This document shows positions 1-5,769 of a DNA stretch of 7,293 bases, in pieces. Position numbers and translations under genes: made by a program. This DNA is from an uncultured Oscillospiraceae bacterium (GTDB taxonomy: Bacteria; Bacillota; Clostridia; Oscillospirales; Oscillospiraceae): positions 1-7,293 of the forward strand of contig CAKTMQ010000084.1 in NCBI GenBank assembly GCA_934573945.1. The letters are read 5' to 3'. The notes beneath the pieces were generated by a model, which saw nothing but the letters and a program-made list of their open reading frames with translations, was not told the DNA's origin and made no database searches. Positions within the stretch are counted from its first letter, which is position 1, and each line of letters begins with the position of its first letter.

Positions 1-73
1 CGCGGAATATGCGCACGGCGATCTCACCGCGATTGGCCACCAGGACCTTTTTAATTTGTGTGATCTGCTGCAT
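1..73 (-). CDS. pyc: Pyruvate carboxylase (or biotin carboxylase), N-terminus only
   Basis: Only the first 24 codons are in the window and the gene runs off the left edge. They read MQQITQIKKVLVANRGEIAVRIFR. VANRGEIAVRI is the invariant start of the biotin carboxylase domain shared by pyruvate carboxylase, AccC and related enzymes, which carboxylate biotin with ATP and bicarbonate. The ending RIFR, rather than RIIR, is more usual in pyruvate carboxylase than in AccC, so I favour pyruvate carboxylase, which makes oxaloacetate from pyruvate in the cytosol. The ATG at 73-71 is preceded by AAAGGA about 7 bases upstream, which supports the start. The split between pyruvate carboxylase and AccC rests on one residue and is not secure. 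The biotin carboxylase identity is firm. Confidence 0.7.
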   Translation of the reverse strand, partial: MQQITQIKKVLVANRGEIAVRIFR

Positions 74-96
74 ACGGTTATCCTTTCATTTATAAA

Positions 97-114
97 ATGA
101 TATACTTGGTATCA
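97..114 (-). promoter_or_regulatory. Operator-like dyad in the carboxylase promoter region
   Basis: The plus strand reads TGATATACTTGGTATCA at 98-114. It has inverted arms TGATA and TATCA and an inner ATAC-TTG-GTAT dyad. It lies 25-40 bases upstream of the carboxylase ATG, where a promoter is expected. A weak -35-like TTGATA lies on the minus strand here, but I see no convincing -10. Read on the minus strand, ATACCAAGTATATCAT (112-97) matches ATACCAATAATATCAT at 5427-5442 in the promoter of the downstream tetR gene at 14 of 16 positions. A shared regulator is inferred, not shown. Confidence 0.4.
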
Positions 115-271
115 ATATACACTTTTTTTCCTCATAGCGCCATATGCAAAATAACTAAAATGTCTATAAGTATTGGCCGGATGAGGCGTGAGAGTGCCAA
201 CGGCATGGAGCAGATTCCGTGTACCGCCCCCTTCTATCAAGCACCTGCGATTTTCATAATACTTTAAATGT

Positions 272-298
272 AAAATTTCTCCGTTACTCAGAAATTTT
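272..298. repeat. Perfect 9-bp AT-rich inverted repeat
   Basis: AAAATTTCT (272-280) and AGAAATTTT (290-298) are exact reverse complements around a 9-base centre. The site lies about 110 bases downstream of the GNAT-YoaP stop codon. It could be a weak transcript end or a protein-binding dyad. With one GC pair per arm it is a poor hairpin. Confidence 0.5.
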
Positions 299-405
299 CG
301 CAGTGCTATTTTTAGAAAAAGGCGTTATAGATCCGGCTGTCAAAGGCTTTATGTATGCTCGACCTTTAGCATTTCCATATCCCCCGGCTTATTTTGCTGC
401 TTAAA

Positions 406-1152
406 TCAGCCTCCCTGGCCTGCCAGCGTCAGAAATTTTTTATCCGACTGAATACCCTGTGTCAGAAACCGACCGTCCCGGAACAGGGCATAGGTTGTGA
501 CCGGCGCGGGCACATTCTGTGCGCCTTCTTTGTCAGTGATATGGATGACCTTGAGCGGGATACCTTGTTCTTTTGCGACCTCTTGCACCCTTGGCACCCA
601 ATAATAGGTGTAAGGACACTGGTCGGTGTAATAGAGGACAAAACCGGTTTCCTCAATCGCCGGATGCTTCGCACATTCCCGAAACTTTGGCATCTGTGCG
701 GACGGTTCAATGGGAAGGTACATGAGATTGATCCCGCAGTCGGATATGTCTGCCACACGGAACCCCTTGTGAGCAAGGAATTTCGGGTCAGCGAGAAATT
801 CCCGCTTCCGGCCCTCCGCGCACAGAATACAAATGCCTTTCTTTCCCTGCGCCTTGGCATCCCGGATGCACGCCTCCAGCAGAGCATTGGAGTATCCGTG
901 CCCCTTCATGGAGCCGGATACCCAGAGGCAGTTAATGTAGAGATAGCCCTCTGCCGCAATAGGCACCCAGGCGTTTTCCGCCGGAATGTATTCGATAAAG
1001 CATTTACCACGTTCCTCACTGCGATAGAAAACAAGTCCATCAGCAAAGCGCTGCCGCAGCCATTCCTTTTTGGCCACACTCTGCTTGCCGGACATGGCGC
1101 AGCAGATATGTTCCTTGTCAATATTTTCCTTTGTGATCCGAATATAGTTCAT
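406..1152 (-). CDS. GNAT acetyltransferase with C-terminal YoaP-like domain
   Basis: The product is 248 residues, likely cytosolic, with two domains. Residues 1 to about 145 form a GNAT fold. The acetyl-CoA loop is seen as SMKGHGYSNALL (81-92), followed by a helix and the late strand of the fold (GICILCAEGRK). Residues about 165-245 match the YoaP-like domain known from Bacillus YoaP. It has FVLYYTDQCPYTYYWVP, with a thioredoxin-like CPYT at 179-182, then a conserved VIHITDKEGAQN and APVTTYALFRDGRFLT. The substrate is unknown. The ATG at 1152 has GGGAGG 9-10 bases upstream. It starts 3 bases after the stop of the small ORF at 1156-1224, so it is probably translationally coupled, and it is the last gene of the TetR-GNAT operon. 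No signal peptide is visible. The family assignment is solid and the biological role is not known. Confidence 0.85.
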   Translation of the reverse strand: MNYIRITKENIDKEHICCAMSGKQSVAKKEWLRQRFADGLVFYRSEERGKCFIEYIPAENAWVPIAAEGYLYINCLWVSGSMKGHGYSNALLEACIRDAKAQGKKGICILCAEGRKREFLADPKFLAHKGFRVADISDCGINLMYLPIEPSAQMPKFRECAKHPAIEETGFVLYYTDQCPYTYYWVPRVQEVAKEQGIPLKVIHITDKEGAQNVPAPVTTYALFRDGRFLTQGIQSDKKFLTLAGQGG

Positions 1153-1155
1153 CGG

Positions 1156-1224
1156 TTATCCCTCCCATGCCGTTGTTCTTTCGTTTTTTGGGCGGCAATT
1201 CCTCGTACATTTACCGGATGCCAT
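1156..1224 (-). CDS. Small 22-aa ORF between the two acetyltransferase genes
   Basis: The 22 codons read MASGKCTRNCRPKNERTT followed by AWEG. The ORF has its own AGGAG (1234-1230) 5 bases before the ATG. It begins 13 bases after the TetR-GNAT stop, and its TAA lies 3 bases before the ATG of the GNAT-YoaP gene, inside that gene's ribosome-binding region. This tight packing suggests either a real basic, two-cysteine peptide or a translational coupler. A run of six A (minus strand) in the CRPKN codons means a one-base indel would change the C-terminus. With one extra A it would read on through KKTKEQ and end in a TGA overlapping the next start. I do not recognise a family. Confidence 0.45.
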   Translation of the reverse strand: MASGKCTRNCRPKNERTTAWEG

Positions 1225-1236
1225 TATTTCTCCTGT

Positions 1237-2484
1237 TTAGCAAAGCTGTCCCGGCAGCTTCTGCTTTTCTTTCGCCGGAAAAGTGGCCTCAAACCGTTCA
1301 AACCCCTCCGGGTCTTTCTCACATACAAAATATCCCTCCGGGTCTTTGTAAGTGCCGGAGATGCCGTCCAAAAAGCCGGGCGTCAGCTCCTTGATGAGAA
1401 AATAATCCGCTTCCGGGTCGTCGGCGTAGCGCACGCCCTTGGTTTTGGCCGGAACAAAGCCGGACTTGCCGTAAAAGTCAATGTTGCCGGTAATGGCAAG
1501 CGCCCCTGCACCCATTTCCTTGGCTCTTTCCACGGAATAGTCCAGCAGCTGCTTTCCGTAGCCCTGCCGCTTGTAGGCGGGTGCGATGCCGATGGGGCCG
1601 AAGGTCATGATCGGTACCTTTCTTCCGTCGTCGCAGTCGATTTCCGACCGCACATAGATGACCTGTCCCATCAGCTCGCCGTTCAGTTCCATCACGAAGT
1701 CCAGCTCCGGCACAAAAGCCGGGTCATCCCGATAGCAGTGCAGCACATAATGCTCCATGCAGCCAGGCCGGTAGACATTCCAGAAGGCCTCCCGGGTCAG
1801 GTTTTCGGCGGCTCTGTAATCGTCTTTCGTTTCCGGACGAATGATACTGTTCTTTTCTGACATACCTTTTCTCCTCCTGTAATCAGACTCAACCTTGGCA
1901 ATGAACTGTTTAATATGCGCATCCAGCAAGGGAGCAACAGAATCTTTATCCTGCGCACCGTCGTAGACGCTGTAGAGCAGGTACATCGGCCCGTAGAACT
2001 CCAGCGCCAGCTCCATGGCGGCTTCGTCAGTATCTGTCAGCTTGCGGAAAATCGCCGCCATGTACGCCAGAGGCCCGCCCGCCAGGTAGTCGTGATGGAG
2101 CTTCGCCAGCTTTTGGTCACGGTATTGCTCCAGCGTCAGCATCTTGCGGAAATCCGAGGAAAACGGCTCCCTTGTCCAATGATCAAACTGCGCCATGCTG
2201 TATGCGCGGATTTTGGGGATCGGCGTGTGCAGATAAGCCTCCGCAAAGCCGTCCGGTTCCGCCTCCGGCATTTCGTAGGCTTTGGCGCGCTCATAGTCCA
2301 TCTCCTCCATTCGCTCCACGATCTTGTCCAAAATTTCCTGTTTGCTGGTGTAGTGCTTATACAGGGCGGCCTTCGTAAATCCCAACCGCCCCGCAATATC
2401 ATTCATCGATGTTCCCAGGTAGCCGTTCTGCGCAAACAATTCCAGCGCCGTTTCCAGGATTCGATCCTTTGTTCCTTCCGCCAT
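1237..2484 (-). CDS. TetR-family regulator fused in frame to a GNAT acetyltransferase
   Basis: The product is 415 residues. Residues 5-50 are a TetR DNA-binding domain, with a helix-turn-helix around 26-48 (MNDIAGRLGFTKAALYKHY). Residues about 55-200 are a helical ligand domain of normal TetR length. After a basic linker (DYRRRKGMSEK, 201-211) comes a YhbS-like GNAT domain (about 214-345), whose acetyl-CoA loop is IAPAYKRQGYGKQLL (300-314), plus a short tail to 415. I chose the ATG at 2484 because AGGAGG sits 6 bases upstream. The in-frame ATG at 2523 lies inside the operator and has no ribosome site. The linker DNA contains a perfect internal ribosome site and ATG at 1863, so a free 208-residue acetyltransferase may also be made. 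It probably represses its own operon through the twin operators at 2503-2546. Ligand and substrate are unknown. Confidence 0.85.
   Translation of the reverse strand: MAEGTKDRILETALELFAQNGYLGTSMNDIAGRLGFTKAALYKHYTSKQEILDKIVERMEEMDYERAKAYEMPEAEPDGFAEAYLHTPIPKIRAYSMAQFDHWTREPFSSDFRKMLTLEQYRDQKLAKLHHDYLAGGPLAYMAAIFRKLTDTDEAAMELALEFYGPMYLLYSVYDGAQDKDSVAPLLDAHIKQFIAKVESDYRRRKGMSEKNSIIRPETKDDYRAAENLTREAFWNVYRPGCMEHYVLHCYRDDPAFVPELDFVMELNGELMGQVIYVRSEIDCDDGRKVPIMTFGPIGIAPAYKRQGYGKQLLDYSVERAKEMGAGALAITGNIDFYGKSGFVPAKTKGVRYADDPEADYFLIKELTPGFLDGISGTYKDPEGYFVCEKDPEGFERFEATFPAKEKQKLPGQLC
1861..1878 (-). promoter_or_regulatory. Internal ribosome-binding site and start for the GNAT half
   Basis: On the minus strand AGGAGG (1878-1873) is followed by 9 bases and ATG (1863-1861), which begins MSEKNSIIRP exactly at the linker between the TetR and GNAT domains. 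The upstream frame reads straight through it. An out-of-frame TGA lies at 1885-1883, just before the site. This is where a separate tetR gene could have ended before a frame change fused the two. Confidence 0.65.
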
Positions 2485-2502
2485 GATATACCTCCTCATT
2501 GC

Positions 2503-2520
2503 AGTAACCGCTCGGTAACT
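2503..2520. promoter_or_regulatory. TetR operator 2, downstream of the -10
   Basis: AGTAACCGCTCGGTAACT is the exact inverted copy of operator 1, with centres 26 bp apart. It lies between the -10 element and the ribosome site of the TetR-GNAT gene. Together the two form an 18-bp perfect inverted repeat with an 8-base loop, so the 5' leader RNA could pair only if transcription began upstream of operator 1. Autoregulation is inferred from position. Confidence 0.8.
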
Positions 2521-2523
2521 CAT

Positions 2524-2552
2524 AGTATAGTTACCGAGCGGTTACTTGTCAA
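2524..2552 (-). promoter_or_regulatory. Promoter of the TetR-GNAT operon
   Basis: On the minus strand TTGACA (2552-2547), a 17-base spacer and TATACT (2529-2524) form a near-consensus sigma-A promoter about 40 bases upstream of the ATG at 2484. The spacer is occupied by one palindromic operator, and a second operator covers the expected transcript start. Bound repressor would therefore block RNA polymerase directly. Confidence 0.85.
2529..2546. promoter_or_regulatory. TetR operator 1, in the promoter spacer
   Basis: AGTTACCGAGCGGTTACT has the palindromic core GTnACCG-nn-CGGTnAC, a typical TetR-family operator shape. It fills the 17-bp spacer between the -35 and -10 elements. It is the exact reverse complement of the sequence at 2503-2520. 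Confidence 0.8.
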
Positions 2553-2574
2553 GGGGCAATCATAATTTTTCTCT

Positions 2575-2585
2575 GCGGTTACTTG
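2575..2585. promoter_or_regulatory. Possible third half-operator
   Basis: GCGGTTACTTG at 2575-2585 repeats exactly the 11 bases at 2538-2548, which are the right half of operator 1 running into the -35. The matching left half is absent. It lies 23 bases upstream of the -35 element and about 43 bases past the end of the surface-protein gene. It may be a decayed site or chance. Confidence 0.35.
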
Positions 2586-2628
2586 CCTGTTTCAATGGAG
2601 TCCACAAGCTTCATTCCGGAATATGCCA

Positions 2629-4692
2629 TTATCTGTTGTGTTTTTTCTTTCTGATGACTACTACCGTTGCAGCAATGGCTGCACCGCCGCTGACAGCCAG
2701 CAGGGCAACCCACAGCATAAGATTGCTGTTGTCGCCGGTCTGGGGAGTCTGCGGCAGCTTCGCCGTTACGGTGTCGGCCAGGGTGATCTCCTGCCCAGCC
2801 GCCGCGTCACGGAAATACTTCCCGCAGTCCGCACAGTGCCAGTATTCGATATTCCCCTCGGCCTCCGTGGTGGCCGCCTTGGCCGCCACACGCGCCAGCC
2901 CCGCGTGGTTTCCGCTGTCCACCTCGCCGTAGCTCTCGCCGCAGACCTGGCACACAGCCGTCTTCACGCAGGTAGCCACGCCGCCGGTGTGGCTGTCCAC
3001 AATGGCGATGTCCTTGGTCACCGTAAACGCGAACCCGTCCTCCGTTTTCGCCGAGGCCGTCACCTGGAAGCCGGTGGCGGTGTAGTACGAAGCCGTGGTA
3101 ATGGTGGCGCTGTAAACGCCGTCCTTTAGGTCGGGCTCCAACCCGCCGTCGCCCAGCAGGCCCATGAAGTCATATCCGTAGGTGGGGTTCTGGCAGCCTT
3201 GGGGCAGCGCGAAAGTAAAGGTATAGTCCTGGGTGCGGCAGACCCGGTCCGCGCCGTTTATGACCATCTGCGGAATGGCCTTCTTGGCCGTCTCCTGCTG
3301 GCAGGTGCCGCACTGCTGCCAGTACATGCCGTCGCCGCTCCGCCAGGTGTAGCTGTGGCCCGTGGCGGGCAGCGTCTCGCCGCAGAGGGTGCAGCTGACC
3401 GCCTCCGTGCAGGTGGGCTTTGCCGTGCTGCCCGTGTGGTCGCAGACCGTCCACTTGGCCGTCAGCGTGAGGTTCTCCGTCACGCGAGTGGTGAAGTCAT
3501 AGGCTTCCTCCCCCAAATTCCACCCCGAGAAGGTGTAGCCGGTCTTGGTGGATTCGTCGGGCCGGACAGCAGGTGTATTCAGTACCTTCTGCTCTGCAAC
3601 AGGGGTTCCGCCGTCGGAATCGAAAGATACGGTGAATATATCAAACGATAACGGAGATGCACCGCAGTTTTCAATCGTACCGCCGGTAATGGCAACGATT
3701 GCTTTGTCGCTTTTACCGTATATCGCATTGCCGGAGCCACCCTCATCCACGGTACAATTATCAATGGTGCCGCCGGTCATGGTGAAGCTGCCAGCATCGC
3801 GTATGTTCACCGCACCGCCCCAGAAGCCGGCAGAACAATTTTCAATCGTTCCGCCGTTCATTACAAAGGAAGCATTTCCCTTGATAAAGACCGCACCGGC
3901 ATCGTCATCTGCTCTGCAGCCGCTGATGGTGCCACTGTTCATAATAAAAGTGCAGCCCGGACCGATATCCACCGCACCGCCGTCATCGGTGGCTTTACAA
4001 TTCGTAATCGCGCCACCGTTCATCACAAATTTTCCGTAGACTCTCTCGGAACCCCCGTATGAGATATCCACAGCACTGCCGTCACCGTCAGTCATGCAGT
4101 TTGTGATGGTGCCGCTTTCTAAGGTCAAGACACCGCCATATATACAGAAACCACAGTTTTTATTTTGGCCGTCAATTTTACCACCGGTACCGCTGTCCTT
4201 TACCGTCAGATTTCCGCTTTCATACACGCTGAATATATCCCATTCGTCTCCGTTGACTGTCAAAGTATAGCCATTCAGATCCAGTGTTACGGTGTGTGAG
4301 ATGATATAACCGCCGCTAAGCTCAATATTTCCGCCCAATGTGATTTCTGTGCAGGATTTATCACCAAGTGCTACATTCAGTTCCGCTTCGCTTTTGATTT
4401 CTCTTTTGCCGCTCAGCACCACCGGCGAAGCCTCGGGCTGCACTTCGTTATCCTCGACTTCCGGCTCCGCCGCTGCGTCTTCAACAGGCCCGCTGCACTT
4501 TGCGCAGCTTTCCGGCAAAGCACCCACTGCGCCGCAGGCAGGGCACTCTGCGTTCATTGTTTCTTCCGCACAAGCCGTTTCGCAGGTGCATACAGGTGTT
4601 TCTGCCGTCTTGTCCTCAGCAAACGCCGTGGTCGGCGCAAGGCAGAGCACCATACACAGAGCGAGCAGGATACTGAATAATCGTTTCCTCAT
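2629..4692 (-). CDS. Secreted, sortase-anchored beta-helix surface protein
   Basis: The product is 687 residues. A signal peptide spans 1-25 (MRKRLF, hydrophobic core, AFA then ED). Next is a Cys-rich acidic segment (35-80). A right-handed beta-helix (about 115-345) carries rungs such as MNGGAITNC (224), MNSGTISGC (251), MNGGTIENC (278) and MTGGTIDNC (305), spaced 27 residues apart, with a related ITGGTIENC at 335. An InlB-like repeat (about 352-414) ends in LTLTAKW. CxxC pairs follow (434/437, 461/464, 581/584, 620/623). The C-terminus has LPQTPQTGD (646-654), a membrane helix and RKKKHNR, a cell-wall sorting signal. The ATG has GGAGG 7 bases upstream, inside the preceding tetR gene, which it overlaps by 4 bases. 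The role is probably adhesion or surface binding. No catalytic residues are recognised. Confidence 0.85.
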   Translation of the reverse strand: MRKRLFSILLALCMVLCLAPTTAFAEDKTAETPVCTCETACAEETMNAECPACGAVGALPESCAKCSGPVEDAAAEPEVEDNEVQPEASPVVLSGKREIKSEAELNVALGDKSCTEITLGGNIELSGGYIISHTVTLDLNGYTLTVNGDEWDIFSVYESGNLTVKDSGTGGKIDGQNKNCGFCIYGGVLTLESGTITNCMTDGDGSAVDISYGGSERVYGKFVMNGGAITNCKATDDGGAVDIGPGCTFIMNSGTISGCRADDDAGAVFIKGNASFVMNGGTIENCSAGFWGGAVNIRDAGSFTMTGGTIDNCTVDEGGSGNAIYGKSDKAIVAITGGTIENCGASPLSFDIFTVSFDSDGGTPVAEQKVLNTPAVRPDESTKTGYTFSGWNLGEEAYDFTTRVTENLTLTAKWTVCDHTGSTAKPTCTEAVSCTLCGETLPATGHSYTWRSGDGMYWQQCGTCQQETAKKAIPQMVINGADRVCRTQDYTFTFALPQGCQNPTYGYDFMGLLGDGGLEPDLKDGVYSATITTASYYTATGFQVTASAKTEDGFAFTVTKDIAIVDSHTGGVATCVKTAVCQVCGESYGEVDSGNHAGLARVAAKAATTEAEGNIEYWHCADCGKYFRDAAAGQEITLADTVTAKLPQTPQTGDNSNLMLWVALLAVSGGAAIAATVVVIRKKKHNR

Positions 4693-5393
4693 TTTGTTAC
4701 CTCCGTTTCTCCGTCCTCCGACAGCTTAAAATCGTATTTCATTTCCAGCATGGCGAATAGCTTATACATAACCTCGGTGGCGATTGCCTGAATATCTAAT
4801 GACTGAATAAAGGCGATCACCTTTTCCTGCTCCTCCTCCGGCGCCCGATACACCCGCATGGCCGCCGTCAAAAAGCGGCTGAGCTTGCGTTCCAGCGGGA
4901 AATGGATGTCGCATTTCCGTGCCATATAGCTGCGCATCAGTCCCGCCGTGCCGATTTCCATTTCATAAAAATCACTGTCGCTGTAATCCGGGAAATTCCC
5001 GCCGAAGATCTGCTTCAGCTCTGCCGTTGTATGCAGGTAAATATATTCCGCTGTGTCGGGCAGGGAATAGGCTTCAATGTAGATTTCTCGCAGGTTCTCA
5101 TTCAGCTCGGTCAGTGTCAGTTGGATCGCCGTTTCCACCGCATAGGCGTAAACCGGCGGCAGCTTGGTGTCTGCAATGTTTCTTGCCATGCCGAACTGTC
5201 CGCCGAACATCGTTTCGGTCAATTCCAGCAAAATTCTGTCCTTGGTGGGAAACAGATTCAAATAGCTTCCTCTTGCCACGCCCGCCTCGGCCACAATCTG
5301 ACTGACAGAGGTGTTTTTATACCCCTGTTCCAAAAAGAGACGGACGCACACGGTCAGTATTTTTCTCTTTGTTTCACTGCTGTTTCTCCGCAA
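4689..5393 (-). CDS. TetR/AcrR-family transcriptional regulator
   Basis: The product is about 234 residues. The N-terminus is a TetR DNA-binding domain: TKRKILTVCVRLFLEQGYKN, then a helix-turn-helix (TSVSQIVAEAGVARGSYLNLFPTK in three helices, about residues 28-51). The remaining 180 residues are a helical ligand domain of unknown specificity. Three in-frame starts compete: GTG 5402, ATG 5399 and TTG 5393. The GGAGG at 5406-5402 overlaps the GTG and is only 2 bases from the ATG, but sits 8 bases from the TTG. I therefore prefer the TTG, which leaves the domain intact. The TGA overlaps the surface-protein ATG (ATGA), so the two are probably coupled and the regulator likely controls itself and the surface protein. 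This regulator is unrelated in detail to the TetR half at 1237-2484. Confidence 0.85.
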   Translation of the reverse strand: MRRNSSETKRKILTVCVRLFLEQGYKNTSVSQIVAEAGVARGSYLNLFPTKDRILLELTETMFGGQFGMARNIADTKLPPVYAYAVETAIQLTLTELNENLREIYIEAYSLPDTAEYIYLHTTAELKQIFGGNFPDYSDSDFYEMEIGTAGLMRSYMARKCDIHFPLERKLSRFLTAAMRVYRAPEEEQEKVIAFIQSLDIQAIATEVMYKLFAMLEMKYDFKLSEDGETEVTK

Positions 5394-5406
5394 ATACATC
5401 ACCTCC
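5391..5406 (-). promoter_or_regulatory. Ribosome site deciding the tetR start
   Basis: The minus strand has GGGGAGG then TGATGTAT then TTG. The purine-rich core is too close for the GTG (overlapping) or ATG (2 bases), but ideal for the TTG (8 bases). This favours a TTG start, which would lower expression of the regulator. Confidence 0.5.
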
Positions 5407-5426
5407 CCTCAAGCATTTTAGTATGT

Positions 5427-5446
5427 ATACCAATAATATCATAACA
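5427..5446 (-). promoter_or_regulatory. tetR promoter -10 with overlapping operator-like motif
   Basis: The minus strand carries TGTTATGAT (5446-5438), an extended -10 element (TGn plus TATGAT), with no good -35. The plus-strand motif ATACCAATAATATCAT (5427-5442) overlaps it and the likely transcript start. It matches the motif upstream of the carboxylase gene (112-97, minus strand) at 14 of 16 bases. Binding by the adjacent TetR is an inference from position. Confidence 0.45.
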
Positions 5447-5451
5447 AGAAC

Positions 5452-5480
5452 AAAAAAGCAAGCGAAGTTTGAAGCTTCAC
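5452..5480 (-). terminator. Possible weak minus-strand terminator
   Basis: On the minus strand GTGAAG (5480-5475), a 7-base loop and CTTCGC (5467-5462) can form a 6-bp stem with one G-U pair. TTGC and then six T follow. It would stop minus-strand transcripts just before the tetR promoter, but I see no minus-strand gene between here and 7021. Confidence 0.3.
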
Positions 5481-5607
5481 CTCCGCGAATTGTGACATTT
5501 CCGTAAACGCCGGTTTTCCGGTTCGTAGCGGGTCGTTTCCATTTTCGTGTCGCCTTACAGCTGGGAAGACGAGTACCACATGTCAATTTTGACCTGACGC
5601 TTGCCTC

Positions 5608-5677
5608 TATCTGTCCATGCGGGTGGCAGCGAAAACGGCCTATACCTCCCTGCACATTATTTTGGTTTACGAATGCA
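5608..5677 (+). repeat. 70-bp direct repeat, copy 1
   Basis: It begins TATCTGTCCATGCGGGTGG and ends GAATGCA. It matches 6714-6783 at 66 of 70 positions, in the same orientation and 1106 bases apart. Similarity stops sharply on the left and fades on the right. One of the four differences is a silent change in the plus frame and the other three change the amino acid, so it is not clearly coding. It marks the left edge of the two-gene AT-rich segment. Confidence 0.85.
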
Positions 5678-5695
5678 ATGCAAATGTGGTATACT
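5666..5695 (+). promoter_or_regulatory. Plus-strand promoter for the small two-gene segment
   Basis: An extended -10 TGGTATACT (5687-5695) is preceded at 18 bases by TTTACG (5666-5671), a weak -35. The -35 lies in the last bases of repeat copy 1 and the -10 lies just outside it, in sequence absent from copy 2. It would give a leader of about 70 bases before the ATG at 5770. Confidence 0.5.
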
Positions 5696-5769
5696 TTGAT
5701 GGGGTGCAGCTATTCAACACCTATGCAATTAGCAACGACCGGCGTATTAAAAATTATGGGAGAGTAACA

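Larger units (their letters stand above)
74..405. other. Intergenic region, no gene seen
   Basis: This is about 330 bases between the carboxylase start and the end of the GNAT-YoaP gene. Both flanking genes are on the minus strand. Apart from the carboxylase ribosome site, the dyad at 97-114 and the AT-rich inverted repeat at 272-298, I see nothing convincing. A 61-codon plus-strand reading frame (219-404) has no ribosome site and no protein-like sequence. There is no GC-rich terminator for the upstream operon. Confidence 0.6.
5447..5769. other. Gene-free stretch between divergent tetR and the small plus-strand gene
   Basis: This holds the weak terminator (5452-5480), copy 1 of the 70-bp repeat (5608-5677) and a plus-strand promoter (5666-5695). 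A minus-strand reading frame runs 5655-5374 but has no ribosome site and overlaps the real tetR start. The 5481-5607 part looks like non-coding flank of unknown origin. Confidence 0.5.

Noticed and set aside
394..1860. 488-codon plus-strand reading frame
   Set aside because: It lies opposite three well-supported minus-strand genes (YoaP-type, small ORF, TetR-GNAT), has no ribosome site and has no recognisable domain.
2611..2620. ATTCCGGAAT palindrome (2612-2621 region) as terminator of the surface-protein gene
   Set aside because: It has no loop and no T tract, so it is not a credible terminator.
4902..5444. 180-codon plus-strand frame
   Set aside because: It is the antisense of the tetR gene, which has a clear helix-turn-helix on the other strand.
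5374..5655. 93-codon minus-strand frame through repeat copy 1 into the tetR 5' end
   Set aside because: It has no ribosome site, spans repeat, weak terminator and the tetR promoter, and overlaps the tetR start out of frame.
5617..5769. Longer start for the 5770 gene (MRVAAKTAYTS)
   Set aside because: The added residues are repeat DNA with no ribosome site and would begin upstream of the likely promoter.
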